A stretch of 53,516 nucleotides of DNA from Paracoccaceae bacterium (GTDB lineage: Bacteria > Pseudomonadota > Alphaproteobacteria > Rhodobacterales > Rhodobacteraceae). The translations under genes and the position numbers were made by a program. This document shows positions 44,799 to 53,332 of the stretch, piece by piece. The notes under the pieces were generated by a model. The model did not search any database and was not told the DNA's origin. It saw only the letters and a program-made list of their open reading frames with translations. Position 1 is the stretch's first letter. Every line of letters begins with the position of its first letter. The DNA is taken from the NCBI GenBank assembly GCA_016778765.1, contig JADHOV010000018.1, forward strand, positions 1 through 53,516, read 5' to 3'.

Positions 44799-45547
44799 TG
44801 GCCCAGCCGGTTCTTGCCACGCATAAGCTACAGAAAAGCTTTGGCGCCTTGATCGCCACCGATCGCGTATCGGTGACGCTGCTGCCAGGGGAAATTCACG
44901 CGGTGATTGGCCCGAACGGGGCAGGAAAATCAACCTTGATCAAACAAATATGCGGCAGCCTACAGCCTGATAGCGGCTCGGTGGATTTGCTGGGCAAAGA
45001 TATTTCTCAGCTTGGGACTGCGGCGCGCGCGCGCCTAGGCTTGGCCCGCAGCTTTCAAATTTCAGAACTTGCTATGGAAGACACGGTTCTCCAAAATGTT
45101 GTGCTTGGGGGGATCGGAGCCATGCGTTCAGCCTGGCGGTTTTGGAGACCTGCTTTGCAAACACAGGCGCTGATTGAGCGCGCAGAATTGGCTTTGGCGC
45201 GCGTGAACCTTTTCGACCAGAAAGACACGATCTGCGCAAAATTAAGCCATGGGCAACGCCGCCAATTGGAAATAGCGGTGGCCTTAACCCTCGCACCAAA
45301 AGCCTTCATCATGGATGAGCCGATGGCAGGGCTGGGCGGCGAAGGCTCTAAAACAATGACCAAATTTCTGGATGGATTGCGCAGCGAGGCGCCGATCTTG
45401 CTGGTCGAGCATGATATGGACGCCGTTTTTGCGCTGGCCGACCGGATCAGTGTGCTGGTCTATGGAAAAATCATCGCCACCGGAAGCGCCCGCGAGATCC
45501 GCGCCGATCGCGCGGTGCGCGAAGCTTATCTAGGAGAGGCAGAATGA
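44798..45547 (+). CDS. LivG-type ABC ATPase
   Basis: 249 residues. Walker A is GPNGAGKSTL (near 39-48), then LARSFQISELAMEDTVLQNV. The signature is altered to LSHGQRRQLEIAVAL, as in many LivG proteins, and Walker B is FIMDEPMAGLG. The short C-terminal tail after VLVYGKIIATGSAREIR is typical. Start ATG 44798 overlaps the permease stop; overlaps the LivF-type gene by ATGA. Drives import together with the next ATPase. Confidence 0.93.
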   Translation: MAQPVLATHKLQKSFGALIATDRVSVTLLPGEIHAVIGPNGAGKSTLIKQICGSLQPDSGSVDLLGKDISQLGTAARARLGLARSFQISELAMEDTVLQNVVLGGIGAMRSAWRFWRPALQTQALIERAELALARVNLFDQKDTICAKLSHGQRRQLEIAVALTLAPKAFIMDEPMAGLGGEGSKTMTKFLDGLRSEAPILLVEHDMDAVFALADRISVLVYGKIIATGSAREIRADRAVREAYLGEAE

Positions 45548-46230
45548 GCCTCTTATTGGTGGAAAACCTGCGCGCCTCTTATGGCAGCAGCCAAGCGCTT
45601 TCAGAGGTTGATCTCAGCATTTCTGAGGGCGAAGTCACCGCGCTTATGGGGCGCAATGGAATGGGAAAATCTACCACGGTGAAAGCCATTTGTCGGATGA
45701 TCAATTCGCAGGGCGGTTTGACGCTAGAGGGTCAAAACCTGCATCTGCTTCACAGCAATCAAGTGGCTCGTAAAGGCGTTGGGTTGGTTCCCGAGGGCCG
45801 CCGCTGCTTTACCAATCTAAGCGTGGGCGAGAACCTGATCGCCGCGTCCCGCCCCGGCCATTGGACATTGAGCCGCGTCGCAGAGCTCTTCCCCCGCCTA
45901 GAGGAACGCCACGACCAATCCGCCGCCTCCCTCTCGGGCGGCGAGCAACAGATGCTCGCAATCGGACGGGCCTTGATGACCAACCCTCGGCTTTTGATCT
46001 TGGATGAAGCCACTGAGGGTTTGGCCCCCTTAATCCGACAAGAAATCTGGGCGGCTATTTCGCAACTAAAGCATCAAACCGGCTTGGCTATTTTACTGAT
46101 CGACAAATCGCTCAAAGAGCTGACTGCTATCTCGGATAAAGCCGTGATCTTAGAGCGCGGCAAAACCGTGTGGTCCGGGCCAATGGCCCATCTGACGCGC
46201 GATATCACAGAAAGTTATTTGGGCGTCTAA
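45544..46230 (+). CDS. LivF-type ABC ATPase
   Basis: 228 residues. Walker A is GRNGMGKSTTVKAICRM (near 36-52), VGLVPEGRRCFTNLSVGENL is the LivF Q-loop region, the signature is LSGGEQQMLAIGRAL and Walker B is LILDEATEGLAPLI, in which the usual DEP is DEA, as often seen in this family. Last gene of the operon. Confidence 0.93.
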   Translation: MSLLLVENLRASYGSSQALSEVDLSISEGEVTALMGRNGMGKSTTVKAICRMINSQGGLTLEGQNLHLLHSNQVARKGVGLVPEGRRCFTNLSVGENLIAASRPGHWTLSRVAELFPRLEERHDQSAASLSGGEQQMLAIGRALMTNPRLLILDEATEGLAPLIRQEIWAAISQLKHQTGLAILLIDKSLKELTAISDKAVILERGKTVWSGPMAHLTRDITESYLGV

Positions 46231-46930
46231 CGCCTTTGCCAAAACAAGCAAGGCCGTGAAGGTCGCCGCCTTTTATAGGCCCCACCAAAAAGCAAAATCC
46301 GCCCGCAGCCCAAACGCCCCGAACAGACAGATTTAGCAAGGTCACAGCCCCTTGCCCGACTTTCGCGTGCTTTGGGCGCCCCACCCCATATTGAATCACA
46401 AGAGCCTACCCATGCTGCGCGCTCATTGTGATTACAAAAAAGTGCATTGATCGAGCCGGAACAGAAAATAAGGCAGGCACAGCTGGCCGGATATTTTGAC
46501 GCTGTTGCAATCAGCGTTGAAAAATCAGCGCACTGCTATGCCCAGATCTTTCAAGGCAAAAAATATAACCGGCAAACTGTCTAATAATAGGCAATTCTAT
46601 TCCCTCAGAGCCCGCGCCGGTGCTAGAAAACGGGGGCCATGCGTTTCGTATTCCTGCTCAACTCACATGGCAGCAGGATCAAAAACCAGCCGCTTTTTCT
46701 GCGAACTGCTCTGCAATGGTAAAAAATATGCGCTCGGTGCGCGACTGGCTGGAGCAAACCCGGTAATTGCGAGAGTCCTTTAAGCGCTTGGATCATGAAA
46801 ATTTCTCGAAATTGCAGAGACCCCCATGGCGCTTGACCTGAATTAGCCCTTATCGTTCTTATTTTTAGAACTCGAATTCTTCACGCAAGCGGCTATTTCA
46901 TAGATTTAGGACAAGCATGAGGAATCTTCT
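46231..46930. other. 700-base region without an intact gene
   Basis: No convincing gene. The plus-strand frame 46569-46766 is open for 65 codons, lacks an early ATG and ends in protein-like sequence (SANCSAMVKNMRSVRDWLEQTR, where only the last ~20 residues matter). It may be a decayed gene end. A competing 95-codon frame at 46496-46783 looks random, with clustered Arg, Ser and Lys. The last ~90 bases are A+T-rich and probably carry the pirin promoter. Confidence 0.35.
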
Positions 46931-47845
46931 ATGTCAATTCGACCGGCCATCTCAATCAGCACCGCCACCCCAACCCGGGAAGGGGCAGGCGTGCATCTGC
47001 ATCGCGCATTTGGCTTTAATGAGCCAGAAGCGCATGATCCCTTTTTATTGTTTGATGATTTCCGCAACGAAAACCCCGCCGCCTATGCAGGCGGCTTTCC
47101 CTGGCACCCGCATCGGGGCATCGAAACCATCACCTATGTGTTGAATGGATCCGTTGCCCATAGCGATAGTTTGGGAAACACCGGCACTTTGGGCGCGGGC
47201 GATGTACAATGGATGACGGCCGGATCGGGGATCATGCATCAAGAAATGCCCAGTGGAAATTCCAAGGGGCAAATGCATGGGTTTCAGCTTTGGGCAAATT
47301 TGCCGGGCAGCTTAAAAATGACAAAGCCGCGCTATCAAGACGTAAACGCAAAAGAGATCCCCGAAATTATCGATGATGATGGCAGCGTGGTGCGGATCAT
47401 CACAGGAGAGTTTTGGGGCAAACAAGGCCCGGTTGATGGGATCGCTGCCGACCCGCTGTATCTAGATATCAGCATCCCTGCGGGGCGCAAAAAGGTTCTA
47501 AAAGTCGATACGTACCGCAATACATTTGCCTATATATTTGAAGGCGCCGGGAAATTTGCCGATGCCTCGGTGCCCCATGGGGTGTTGCTGGAAAAAGAGG
47601 TGATGGGCGAAGAACTGAATATCCGCGATTTATCTGGCAATCGAACATTGGTTCGCTTTGGCACGGGCGATGAGATTGTTGTAAAAGCCGGCCCCGAAGG
47701 CATGCGCTTTTTACTGGTGGCCGGATCGCCCATTCAAGAACCCGTGGCGTGGCATGGGCCGATTGTGATGAATACGCGCGCAGAATTGCAGCAAGCTTTT
47801 AACGATTTGCGCAATAACCAATTTATCAAACCAAACGACCATTAA
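46931..47845 (+). CDS. Pirin-family protein
   Basis: 304-residue bicupin. The N-terminal cupin carries the metal-binding His cluster in FPWHPHRGIETITYVLNG (near 56-73), with GSGIMHQEMP (near 100-109) completing the site. The second cupin holds ISIPAGRKKVLKVDTYRNTFAYIFEG. Bacterial pirins include quercetin dioxygenases and enzyme-binding regulators; which applies cannot be told here. GAGG eight bases before the ATG. Followed 14 bases later by a GST gene, likely cotranscribed; pirin plus a quinone-reducing GST suggests a quinone or phenolic stress role. Confidence 0.92.
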   Translation: MSIRPAISISTATPTREGAGVHLHRAFGFNEPEAHDPFLLFDDFRNENPAAYAGGFPWHPHRGIETITYVLNGSVAHSDSLGNTGTLGAGDVQWMTAGSGIMHQEMPSGNSKGQMHGFQLWANLPGSLKMTKPRYQDVNAKEIPEIIDDDGSVVRIITGEFWGKQGPVDGIAADPLYLDISIPAGRKKVLKVDTYRNTFAYIFEGAGKFADASVPHGVLLEKEVMGEELNIRDLSGNRTLVRFGTGDEIVVKAGPEGMRFLLVAGSPIQEPVAWHGPIVMNTRAELQQAFNDLRNNQFIKPNDH

Positions 47846-47859
47846 AGTAAGGAAATCAG

Positions 47860-48831
47860 ATGGGATTGTTGCAAGAGGGAAAATGGGTCGACCAGTGGTA
47901 TGATACCAAAAAAGAAGGTGGGCATTTTGTGCGCAAAGCGGCGCAATTCCGCAACTGGATCACCGCAGATGGCGCTGCCGGGCCAAGCGGCACCGGGGGC
48001 TTCAAGGCAGAAGCGGGACGCTATCACCTTTATGTGTCTTTGGCCTGCCCCTGGGCGCATCGAACCTTGATTTTTCGCGCGCTGAAGGGTCTGGAAGCTA
48101 TGATCTCAGTCTCTATTGTTCATTGGTATATGGCCGAAAACGGCTGGACATTTGAGCCCGGCGATGGCGTCATCCCAGACAGGGTGAATGGGGCCAAGCT
48201 CATGCATCAGATTTACACCGCAGCCGATGCGCAATATTCGGGCCGCGTGACGGTTCCGGTGCTATGGGACAAGAAAACCGGTACGATTGTCTCCAATGAA
48301 TCTTCTGACATCATTCGAATGTTCAATTCGGAATTTGATGGGTTGGGCGCGCAATCCGGCGATTATTATCCCAACGCCCTACACCCAGAGATCGAGGCCC
48401 TGAATGAGCGTATATACGCCACACTGAACAATGGTGTGTATCGCTGCGGCTTTGCCACCACGCAAGCTGCTTATGAGGCCGCCATCACGCCTTTATTTGA
48501 TACGCTTGACTGGCTAGAGAGCGTTTTAGCCAAAAACCGCTATCTTACTGGCGCAGACATCACCGAAGCGGATTGGCGGTTGTTCACCACATTGATCCGG
48601 TTTGATCCCGTTTATGTGGGCCATTTCAAATGCAATCTGCGCCGCATTGTTGATTACCCCAACCTCTCAAACTATCTACGTGATCTTTATCAGCAACCGG
48701 GCATTGCCGAAACGGTGAATATGCAACATATCAAAGAGCATTATTATGCCAGCCATGACAGCATCAATCCCTCACGCGTTGTCCCCAAAGGCCCCAATAT
48801 TGATTTTTCTCGACCACATAATCGCGCTTAA
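47860..48831 (+). CDS. Glutathionyl-hydroquinone reductase-like glutathione S-transferase (Xi/omega-like)
   Basis: 323 residues of the YqjG/ECM4 class, which reduces glutathionyl-hydroquinones. The catalytic Cys is Cys63 in SLACPWAHRTLIFRALKGLE. The glutathione-site segment is VPVLWDKKTGTIVSNESSDIIRMFN. The helical C-domain carries RYLTGADITEADWRLFTTLIRFDPVYVGHFKCN, diagnostic of this class. AAGGA precedes the ATG by six bases. Probably in one operon with pirin. Confidence 0.93.
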   Translation: MGLLQEGKWVDQWYDTKKEGGHFVRKAAQFRNWITADGAAGPSGTGGFKAEAGRYHLYVSLACPWAHRTLIFRALKGLEAMISVSIVHWYMAENGWTFEPGDGVIPDRVNGAKLMHQIYTAADAQYSGRVTVPVLWDKKTGTIVSNESSDIIRMFNSEFDGLGAQSGDYYPNALHPEIEALNERIYATLNNGVYRCGFATTQAAYEAAITPLFDTLDWLESVLAKNRYLTGADITEADWRLFTTLIRFDPVYVGHFKCNLRRIVDYPNLSNYLRDLYQQPGIAETVNMQHIKEHYYASHDSINPSRVVPKGPNIDFSRPHNRA

Positions 48832-49426
48832 GGCCCAGTCACTTGTTGACCCAATGACCTTCAGAAACGCCGCTCAGCTCACCCAGATCACCACCACAGA
48901 TATCTATGCGCGAGGCCCCTTAGATGGTACACTACATTATTCTTTGATTATATTTTTTCAGCCGAAGGAACCTATAGCTTTTAAACTTGAATTTCATTCT
49001 GAGATTTTATGAAATCCGCGGAAACAACTCAACAAAAATGAGACCAACATATTGATGATCACTTGCTCTGCCATGGGTATATCCTAGAAGCACTCTCCGC
49101 TCGTTATTGGTCGTGCAAAAACTGGTGAGCCATCTCTTTAGTCAAAAATATGAATAAGCGTAAGAAGGCTGACACGTCTCGCTCCAAAAAAGACAGCACT
49201 GTAAGCCAGAAAGCCTACAAGGATATGAAAGCTGGCTGGCCCAAAAAGAGTAAGCCAAAAACAAAATGACCGCCCAACATGGAGAAGCTCCTTGTTGAAC
49301 GGCCACTTGTTCTAATCCATCTGTCAGCCACCTTCAGCATGGGCGAACCATTGCGTCCTGCGTCTAAATTTACGGGCACATTATCCGAAGATACTGTTGG
49401 GTCTGCAAAAACGCTTCGGGGCAAAG
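48832..49426. other. Composition break and start of the accessory region
   Basis: No solid gene. Sequence becomes A+T-rich near 48,940, after ordinary composition up to the GST gene. It contains the doubtful 39-codon frame at 49150-49269 and then, from about 49,427, a G+C-rich phnM remnant. These shifts within 500 bases point to several past rearrangements. Confidence 0.45.
49150..49269 (+). CDS. Very small Lys-rich hypothetical protein
   Basis: 39 residues, about a third Lys or Arg (KRKKADTSRSKKDS near the start, WPKKSKPKTK at the end). No Shine-Dalgarno is visible before the ATG. It might be a genuine nucleic-acid-binding peptide, a fragment or chance. Listed because its composition differs strikingly from its surroundings. 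Confidence 0.28.
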   Translation: MNKRKKADTSRSKKDSTVSQKAYKDMKAGWPKKSKPKTK

Positions 49427-49924
49427 CATGAGGTGGGTGCAGTGAAAGAGGCCCACCGCCTGGGCGCAGTTCTGGCCAGCCATGATGATACCACGGCCGA
49501 ACATGTCGGAACCTCAGCGGGGAACGGCGTGGGTTTTGCCGAGTTTCCCACAACGGTTGAAGCCGCTGCCACCTGTCGCATCCACGGCATTGCCGTGATG
49601 ATGGGTGCGCCCAACCTGATCCGCGGCGGATCCCACTCCGGCAATGTTGCGGCGGAGGATCTCGCAAAAGCCGATCTTCTCGACATTGTCTCATCAGACT
49701 ACGTGCCCTCGGCGCTGCTTTTGTCGGCCTTCCGCCTTGCAGATATTTGGAATGACCTTCCCCGCGCCATTGCCACCGTGACCTGCAACCCCGCGAGTGC
49801 CGTGCGGTTGCATGACCGTGGTGCTTTGAAAAGAGGTTTGCGCGGTGACGTTCTGCGCGTGCGCAAAATTGGCGGAACGCCTCTGCTCCGCGGCGTCTGG
49901 AGCCAAGGCAACAAAGTTGGCTGA
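49427..49924 (+). pseudogene. phnM: 3' remnant of phnM (phosphonate C-P lyase pathway diphosphatase)
   Basis: About 165 codons matching the C-terminal part of PhnM, alpha-D-ribose 1-methylphosphonate 5-triphosphate diphosphatase, normally ~380 residues. Conserved amidohydrolase segments are ASHDDTTAEHV, FAEFPTTVEA, MGAPNLIRGGSHSGNV and SSDYVPSALL; metal residues Asp and His are kept. The N-terminal half, including the first HxH metal site, is missing. Upstream sequence is unrelated and no phn genes flank it. No start codon with an SD is seen. G+C is clearly higher than in the DNA on either side. It is most likely a decayed or transferred fragment. Confidence 0.8.
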
Positions 49925-50633
49925 GGCTTTTAGATTCTCGACCGCATACGTCACAAAGGTTTCATGAAACTTAATCGGTGAAGTTGTAAGCCCGTTATAG
50001 CTTCCTCTAGTTGGTTAGCAGACGTACAGGCAAAGAAGCAATAAATTCTAAAACACTAAAAACGACGATTTTTATAAAGGGGTAAGCTATTCCTAGTCCA
50101 GATTAGGAAATTTTGAAGTTCCACTGCCTCCACACCCAATTCACCAACTGTTCATGATCCAATATATTGCGCTTTTGCTTAAGTGAACGTTCTGCCTGGT
50201 AGCAGTATCCACCAACTTCCATACTCTTGTAGATTACCGCTAGGTAGAGCCTACTCGTGAGAGTTTAGCGACGATCTCTGGTCGTGGGCTTAACGACTGT
50301 CCCAACTCGGCTGAGCTTCAAACGCGACCCCAAACGTCCAAATTGAACTTTATCTGCCGCTCACCATAACAGCTTTATGTACCGCCATCATATCATTAAA
50401 TATATTAATTTCAATGCTTTAGTTTATATTTTCCATTTACTAAGGCGAGTTAAGAAAATGTAATTTTTATAAATAGCTAACACTTGCATATAAGCAGCGG
50501 ATTTTATTTTCGTAAAATGACCTTGCTGACAGGTTAAGAAATTTAAGCGCTTATGGACATCGGCAAGCCAAGCCAAGTTGTTGCATTAAACATATTTTTC
50601 CATAATGGTTTATCTTAAATTGAGAGGTTTATC
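49925..50633. other. 709-base A+T-rich region without a recognised gene
   Basis: On the minus strand a frame near 50,115-50,230 encodes a short Trp-rich stretch (EVGGYCYQAERSLKQKRNIL and then WVWRQWNFKIS). It may be a small gene or the end of a vanished one; I could not link it to a family. The last ~230 bases are very A+T-rich and probably promoter DNA for the next gene. Confidence 0.35.
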
Positions 50634-50789
50634 ATGGAAGCTTTAGCATTACTTTTGATCATAATTATGTGGTTCTTGCTTAACCGCAAAATTAAAGAAC
50701 TGTCAGAAAGAGTGATGCTACTTGAAGGCGAAAATGATCAAGTCGTTAAGCAGATAAATGTGATGCTAGAGAATGAAAAGGATAACTAA
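50634..50789 (+). CDS. 51-residue membrane-anchored coiled-coil protein
   Basis: Too short for usual gene calls. Residues 2-16 form one hydrophobic helix (EALALLLIIIMWFLL). A basic NRK boundary follows, then a heptad-like helix (IKELSERVMLLEGENDQVVKQINVMLENE) with hydrophobics at a/d positions. The anchor plus short coiled coil suggests an oligomeric scaffold or subunit of a membrane complex. GAGAGG lies six bases before the ATG. The stop is five bases before the next gene's ATG (or inside it, if that gene starts at 50773), so the two are translationally linked. Confidence 0.7.
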   Translation: MEALALLLIIIMWFLLNRKIKELSERVMLLEGENDQVVKQINVMLENEKDN

Positions 50790-50793
50790 TCCG

Positions 50794-52338
50794 ATGCGGA
50801 CACTTCATATGCGCGGCATTAAGAAAATATTACATTTATCCGCAAGCACTACGCTGTCTTTGGTTTGGCTTGTCAGCGCAGGTTTCTGTGGAATGGTAGA
50901 TGAAGCCCAAACCCTTCTTAATCGGCTAAGTTACAATGCGGGTGTAGCTGATGGCATTTATGGTCAGAAAACGCATCGCGCGCTTGAGAATTTCTACTTC
51001 GATTTAGGATTCAAATATGATGGAGTTCTGAATGTGGCAGAACTGTCTGATTTAAAAAATGCTGTTTCAGGCAAGAATATAACTGCTTATTCAGGTGAAA
51101 CTGCGAGCTATGTTCCAATGGAGCTGAAAACTAATCATATCGTTCCAAACAAATTACGAGAAATAAAGGTCTTCCCAAACTGGAAACCCGTGAAAAATTA
51201 CGACCTTCTTGTTGCAGAAGAGGCATTTCAGCTGGCTCAAGATGATGGCATTAACATCAGTTTGATAAAGCGTGAATTTGGTGAAGATCAATGCATTTCA
51301 AATCTAACAAAAGCTGATTACCCAGGTAGAGGGGAATATCGTAATACAGGCAGAAGTCATTCTAACTGGTATACTAAATGTACCGCCTGGGTCCTTGTTC
51401 AGGCAAAAATGTGCAATAAACAAATCATGCAAGATATTCTACTTGCATGGTCAGACAATAATATCAGCCTAAAAGGCACGGGTGGTTCAGGAAACTGGAC
51501 CACAAAAGGCTATCAAATACCTAGCACGATGGGTGTATTCGCTCAGTATTATGGGCTGCATTATCGATCTTTTAACTATTCTGACAAACAACGCACTCGC
51601 GTGGATGCTCATCTTAAAAAAGAGATGATGCGGCATCGCTTCGGGCATATCGGAGCGGCTCCGCCAGATGCAACCAAATGCCATGTCGATGTTCCAGAGG
51701 AAGAGATGATTAAATCACACCTTCAATACACCGCAACACATAATGATTGCGGCAGCATTCGATATAAGGTTGCCGCTGGAGAGATCATTCTGGGATTTGC
51801 TTTAAATGATCAGCAACTTTTAGACAAAGGGCATGACGACCTTTACGTTGCCTTTGCTCAATTTGATAGTGATGGTATAGGTATTGTTCACGCTGCCAAA
51901 GGTGCGAATGTTGTAAACTATTCACTCGAGTATGCGGCCTACATGAGTATTTTTGCAGAGTTGTATAAAAGTGTTGATTATGACTTTTTAGAACATACGC
52001 TGCCACATGGAGCGAAGGTTTGGCAAACTCTGGTCAATGCCTACAAGTTGAAAGGAGACCATACGTTTTATGCCAAATACGCAGGTGCAGGAAATCGCTA
52101 CAGCTTAATAAGCGAGCTTACGCGAGCAGAATATCTTGAGACTAGCTTTGCGCACAAAGTGTACGATTGGTCTGGAGGGGATAAGCAATTCATCAAACGA
52201 CATATGGAATTTGTAGACCGATATATGCCTGAGAGCGATGTAAGAGATGTGGATTTAATGCTTTATAGTGGAGCAAGGAACCACTCCGGAGGCAATTATG
52301 GTGTGTTAGCAGACATCATGCATTTTGCTAATAAATAA
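50794..52338 (+). CDS. Exported protein with N-terminal peptidoglycan-binding domain, C-terminal domain unknown
   Basis: 514 residues. A hydrophobic segment (HLSASTTLSLVWLVSAGFC) is a signal peptide or anchor. A PG_binding_1-like module follows: AQTLLNRLSYNAGVADGIYGQKTHRALENF, with the G-x-x-DGIYG-x-x-T core, near residues 40-90. The remaining ~400 residues are not recognised. They contain CTAWVLVQAKMCNKQIMQDIL, WTTKGYQIPSTMGVFAQYYGL and ARNHSGGNYGVLADIMHF, mostly helical and rich in Tyr, Trp and His. That is a texture seen in (alpha/alpha)-barrel polysaccharide lyases, so a wall or polysaccharide-degrading enzyme is conceivable. Start may be 50773, 50794 or 50809. Codon use is A+T-rich. Confidence 0.7.
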   Translation: MRTLHMRGIKKILHLSASTTLSLVWLVSAGFCGMVDEAQTLLNRLSYNAGVADGIYGQKTHRALENFYFDLGFKYDGVLNVAELSDLKNAVSGKNITAYSGETASYVPMELKTNHIVPNKLREIKVFPNWKPVKNYDLLVAEEAFQLAQDDGINISLIKREFGEDQCISNLTKADYPGRGEYRNTGRSHSNWYTKCTAWVLVQAKMCNKQIMQDILLAWSDNNISLKGTGGSGNWTTKGYQIPSTMGVFAQYYGLHYRSFNYSDKQRTRVDAHLKKEMMRHRFGHIGAAPPDATKCHVDVPEEEMIKSHLQYTATHNDCGSIRYKVAAGEIILGFALNDQQLLDKGHDDLYVAFAQFDSDGIGIVHAAKGANVVNYSLEYAAYMSIFAELYKSVDYDFLEHTLPHGAKVWQTLVNAYKLKGDHTFYAKYAGAGNRYSLISELTRAEYLETSFAHKVYDWSGGDKQFIKRHMEFVDRYMPESDVRDVDLMLYSGARNHSGGNYGVLADIMHFANK

Positions 52339-52570
52339 AATATGTCGAACTTTTTTCAGAAAAAATGTGAGAGTAGGATAACTAGCAACTGAAGCGAGTG
52401 AGTTTTTGCCCCCCCTTCCTTTATACGCTCTCTATATTTTCAGTTTTCCCCAGCATAATTTGACATCTGCTTACATTGGAAACCAGTCATTCCAACCCAA
52501 TATTGTAGAAAGATCCTAGGCTAAATTGCTCTAATAACATAGCATCCGATTAGCATCACGGAGCCTATTG

Positions 52571-53161
52571 ATGACAGCAAAGATTATCCTATTAATTTTT
52601 TCAGTTTTGGTTATCTGTTTATTGGCCGCTTGGTATCTAGTGCCAAAGTTTCTTGAACAACCCTCCTATAAAGTTGTTCAGAGAGATGGAAACATCGAGA
52701 TTAGATTATATGACATCATTCTATTACAATCCGTGAGTGTATCTGGTGATCAATATCAAGCTTTAAGGCAAGGTTTTCGACCGCTTGTTTCTTATATCGG
52801 CGCAAAAAAGCGAGATGGGGATAAAATCTCCATGACGGCACCCGTCATGCAATTGCCTGGAGATACTCAAGACAACTGGATTATTTCGTTTTCAATGCCC
52901 TCGAAATATGATGCATCTAGCTTGCCCGCTCCCAATAATGAACAGGTTTTTACTGAAACCATAGGTCCCACTAAAGCAGCAGTAATACGTTTTATTGGTA
53001 ATGCTGATGAAAAGTTATTGGCCCAAAAGACCGAACAACTATCTGATTGGCTAGAAAAAGCCGCGTTCACCGCGAAGTCGAAGCCGCGTTATATGTTTTA
53101 CAACGATCCAAGCACGCCTCCATTCTTGAGGAGAAACGAAGTATTCATTGAAATAGAATAA
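52571..53161 (+). CDS. SOUL-family heme-binding-like protein
   Basis: 196 residues. An N-terminal membrane anchor (IILLIFSVLVICLLAAWYLV) is followed by the SOUL/HEBP domain: YKVVQRDGNIEIRLYD, then FRPLVSYIGAKKRDGDKISMTAPVMQ, the family's most conserved segment, and RYMFYNDPSTPPFLRRNEVFIEI at the end. SOUL proteins bind heme or related tetrapyrroles; the bacterial role is unclear. ATG 52571 follows GGAG by seven bases; a TTG one codon upstream is also open. Stands alone in A+T-rich DNA. Confidence 0.9.
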   Translation: MTAKIILLIFSVLVICLLAAWYLVPKFLEQPSYKVVQRDGNIEIRLYDIILLQSVSVSGDQYQALRQGFRPLVSYIGAKKRDGDKISMTAPVMQLPGDTQDNWIISFSMPSKYDASSLPAPNNEQVFTETIGPTKAAVIRFIGNADEKLLAQKTEQLSDWLEKAAFTAKSKPRYMFYNDPSTPPFLRRNEVFIEIE

Positions 53162-53216
53162 AGCAGACTGCTAAAATGCAACGCTAATCAAAAATCACAA
53201 AAGCAAAGAAGGCATT

Positions 53217-53236
53217 TGTAGCCCCGGTGTAGCCCC
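53217..53236 (+). repeat. Direct repeat TGTAGCCCC beside the tRNA-Lys fragment
   Basis: TGTAGCCCC occurs at 53217-53225 and again at 53228-53236, two bases apart, about 45 bases from the tRNA fragment. Short tandem repeats beside an attachment core are often arm-type binding sites of tyrosine integrases. That role is inferred from position only. Confidence 0.55.
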
Positions 53237-53244
53237 AAATACAA

Positions 53245-53274
53245 AAGGCTCAGCGTGGTTTTCGCTAAGCCCTT
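53245..53274 (-). terminator. Imperfect hairpin downstream of the tRNA-Lys 3' end
   Basis: AAGGCTCAGCG (53245-53255) pairs with CGCTAAGCCCTT (53263-53274) with one mismatch and one bulge. On the minus strand it is followed by TTTTGTATTT. It lies directly beyond the CCA end of the tRNA-Lys fragment, as expected for the original tRNA terminator. Confidence 0.5.
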
Positions 53275-53282
53275 GAAGTTAG

Positions 53283-53332
53283 TGGTGAGCCGTACAGGAT
53301 TTGAACCTGTGACCCACTGATTAAAAGTCAGT
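53283..53332 (-). other. 3' fragment of tRNA-Lys(TTT), probable attachment-site scar
   Basis: Read on the minus strand, the sequence starts at the anticodon stem ACTGA (53332-53328), loop CTTTTAA with anticodon TTT, and TCAGT. It continues through the variable loop, the T arm ACAGG/CCTGT, the acceptor 3' strand ACGGCTC, discriminator A and CCA (53285-53283). The 5' half is absent: no GAGCCGT acceptor strand or D arm precedes it. It cannot fold as a functional tRNA. A tRNA copy that begins in the anticodon stem and runs to CCA is the classic product of tyrosine-integrase insertion. Confidence 0.8.

Noticed and set aside
46496-46783. A 95-codon open frame on the plus strand between the Liv operon and pirin.
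   Set aside because: Composition is random, with clustered Arg, Ser and Lys. There is no Shine-Dalgarno, and a different frame over the same bases looks more protein-like.
49215-49694. A 159-codon minus-strand frame opposite the phnM remnant.
   Set aside because: The plus strand clearly encodes conserved PhnM motifs. The minus frame is rich in Arg, Pro and Ser, as expected of an antisense shadow in G+C-rich DNA.
53283-53332. A functional tRNA-Lys gene.
   Set aside because: The 5' acceptor strand and D arm are missing. None of the ~30 bases preceding the anticodon stem can pair with ACGGCTC.
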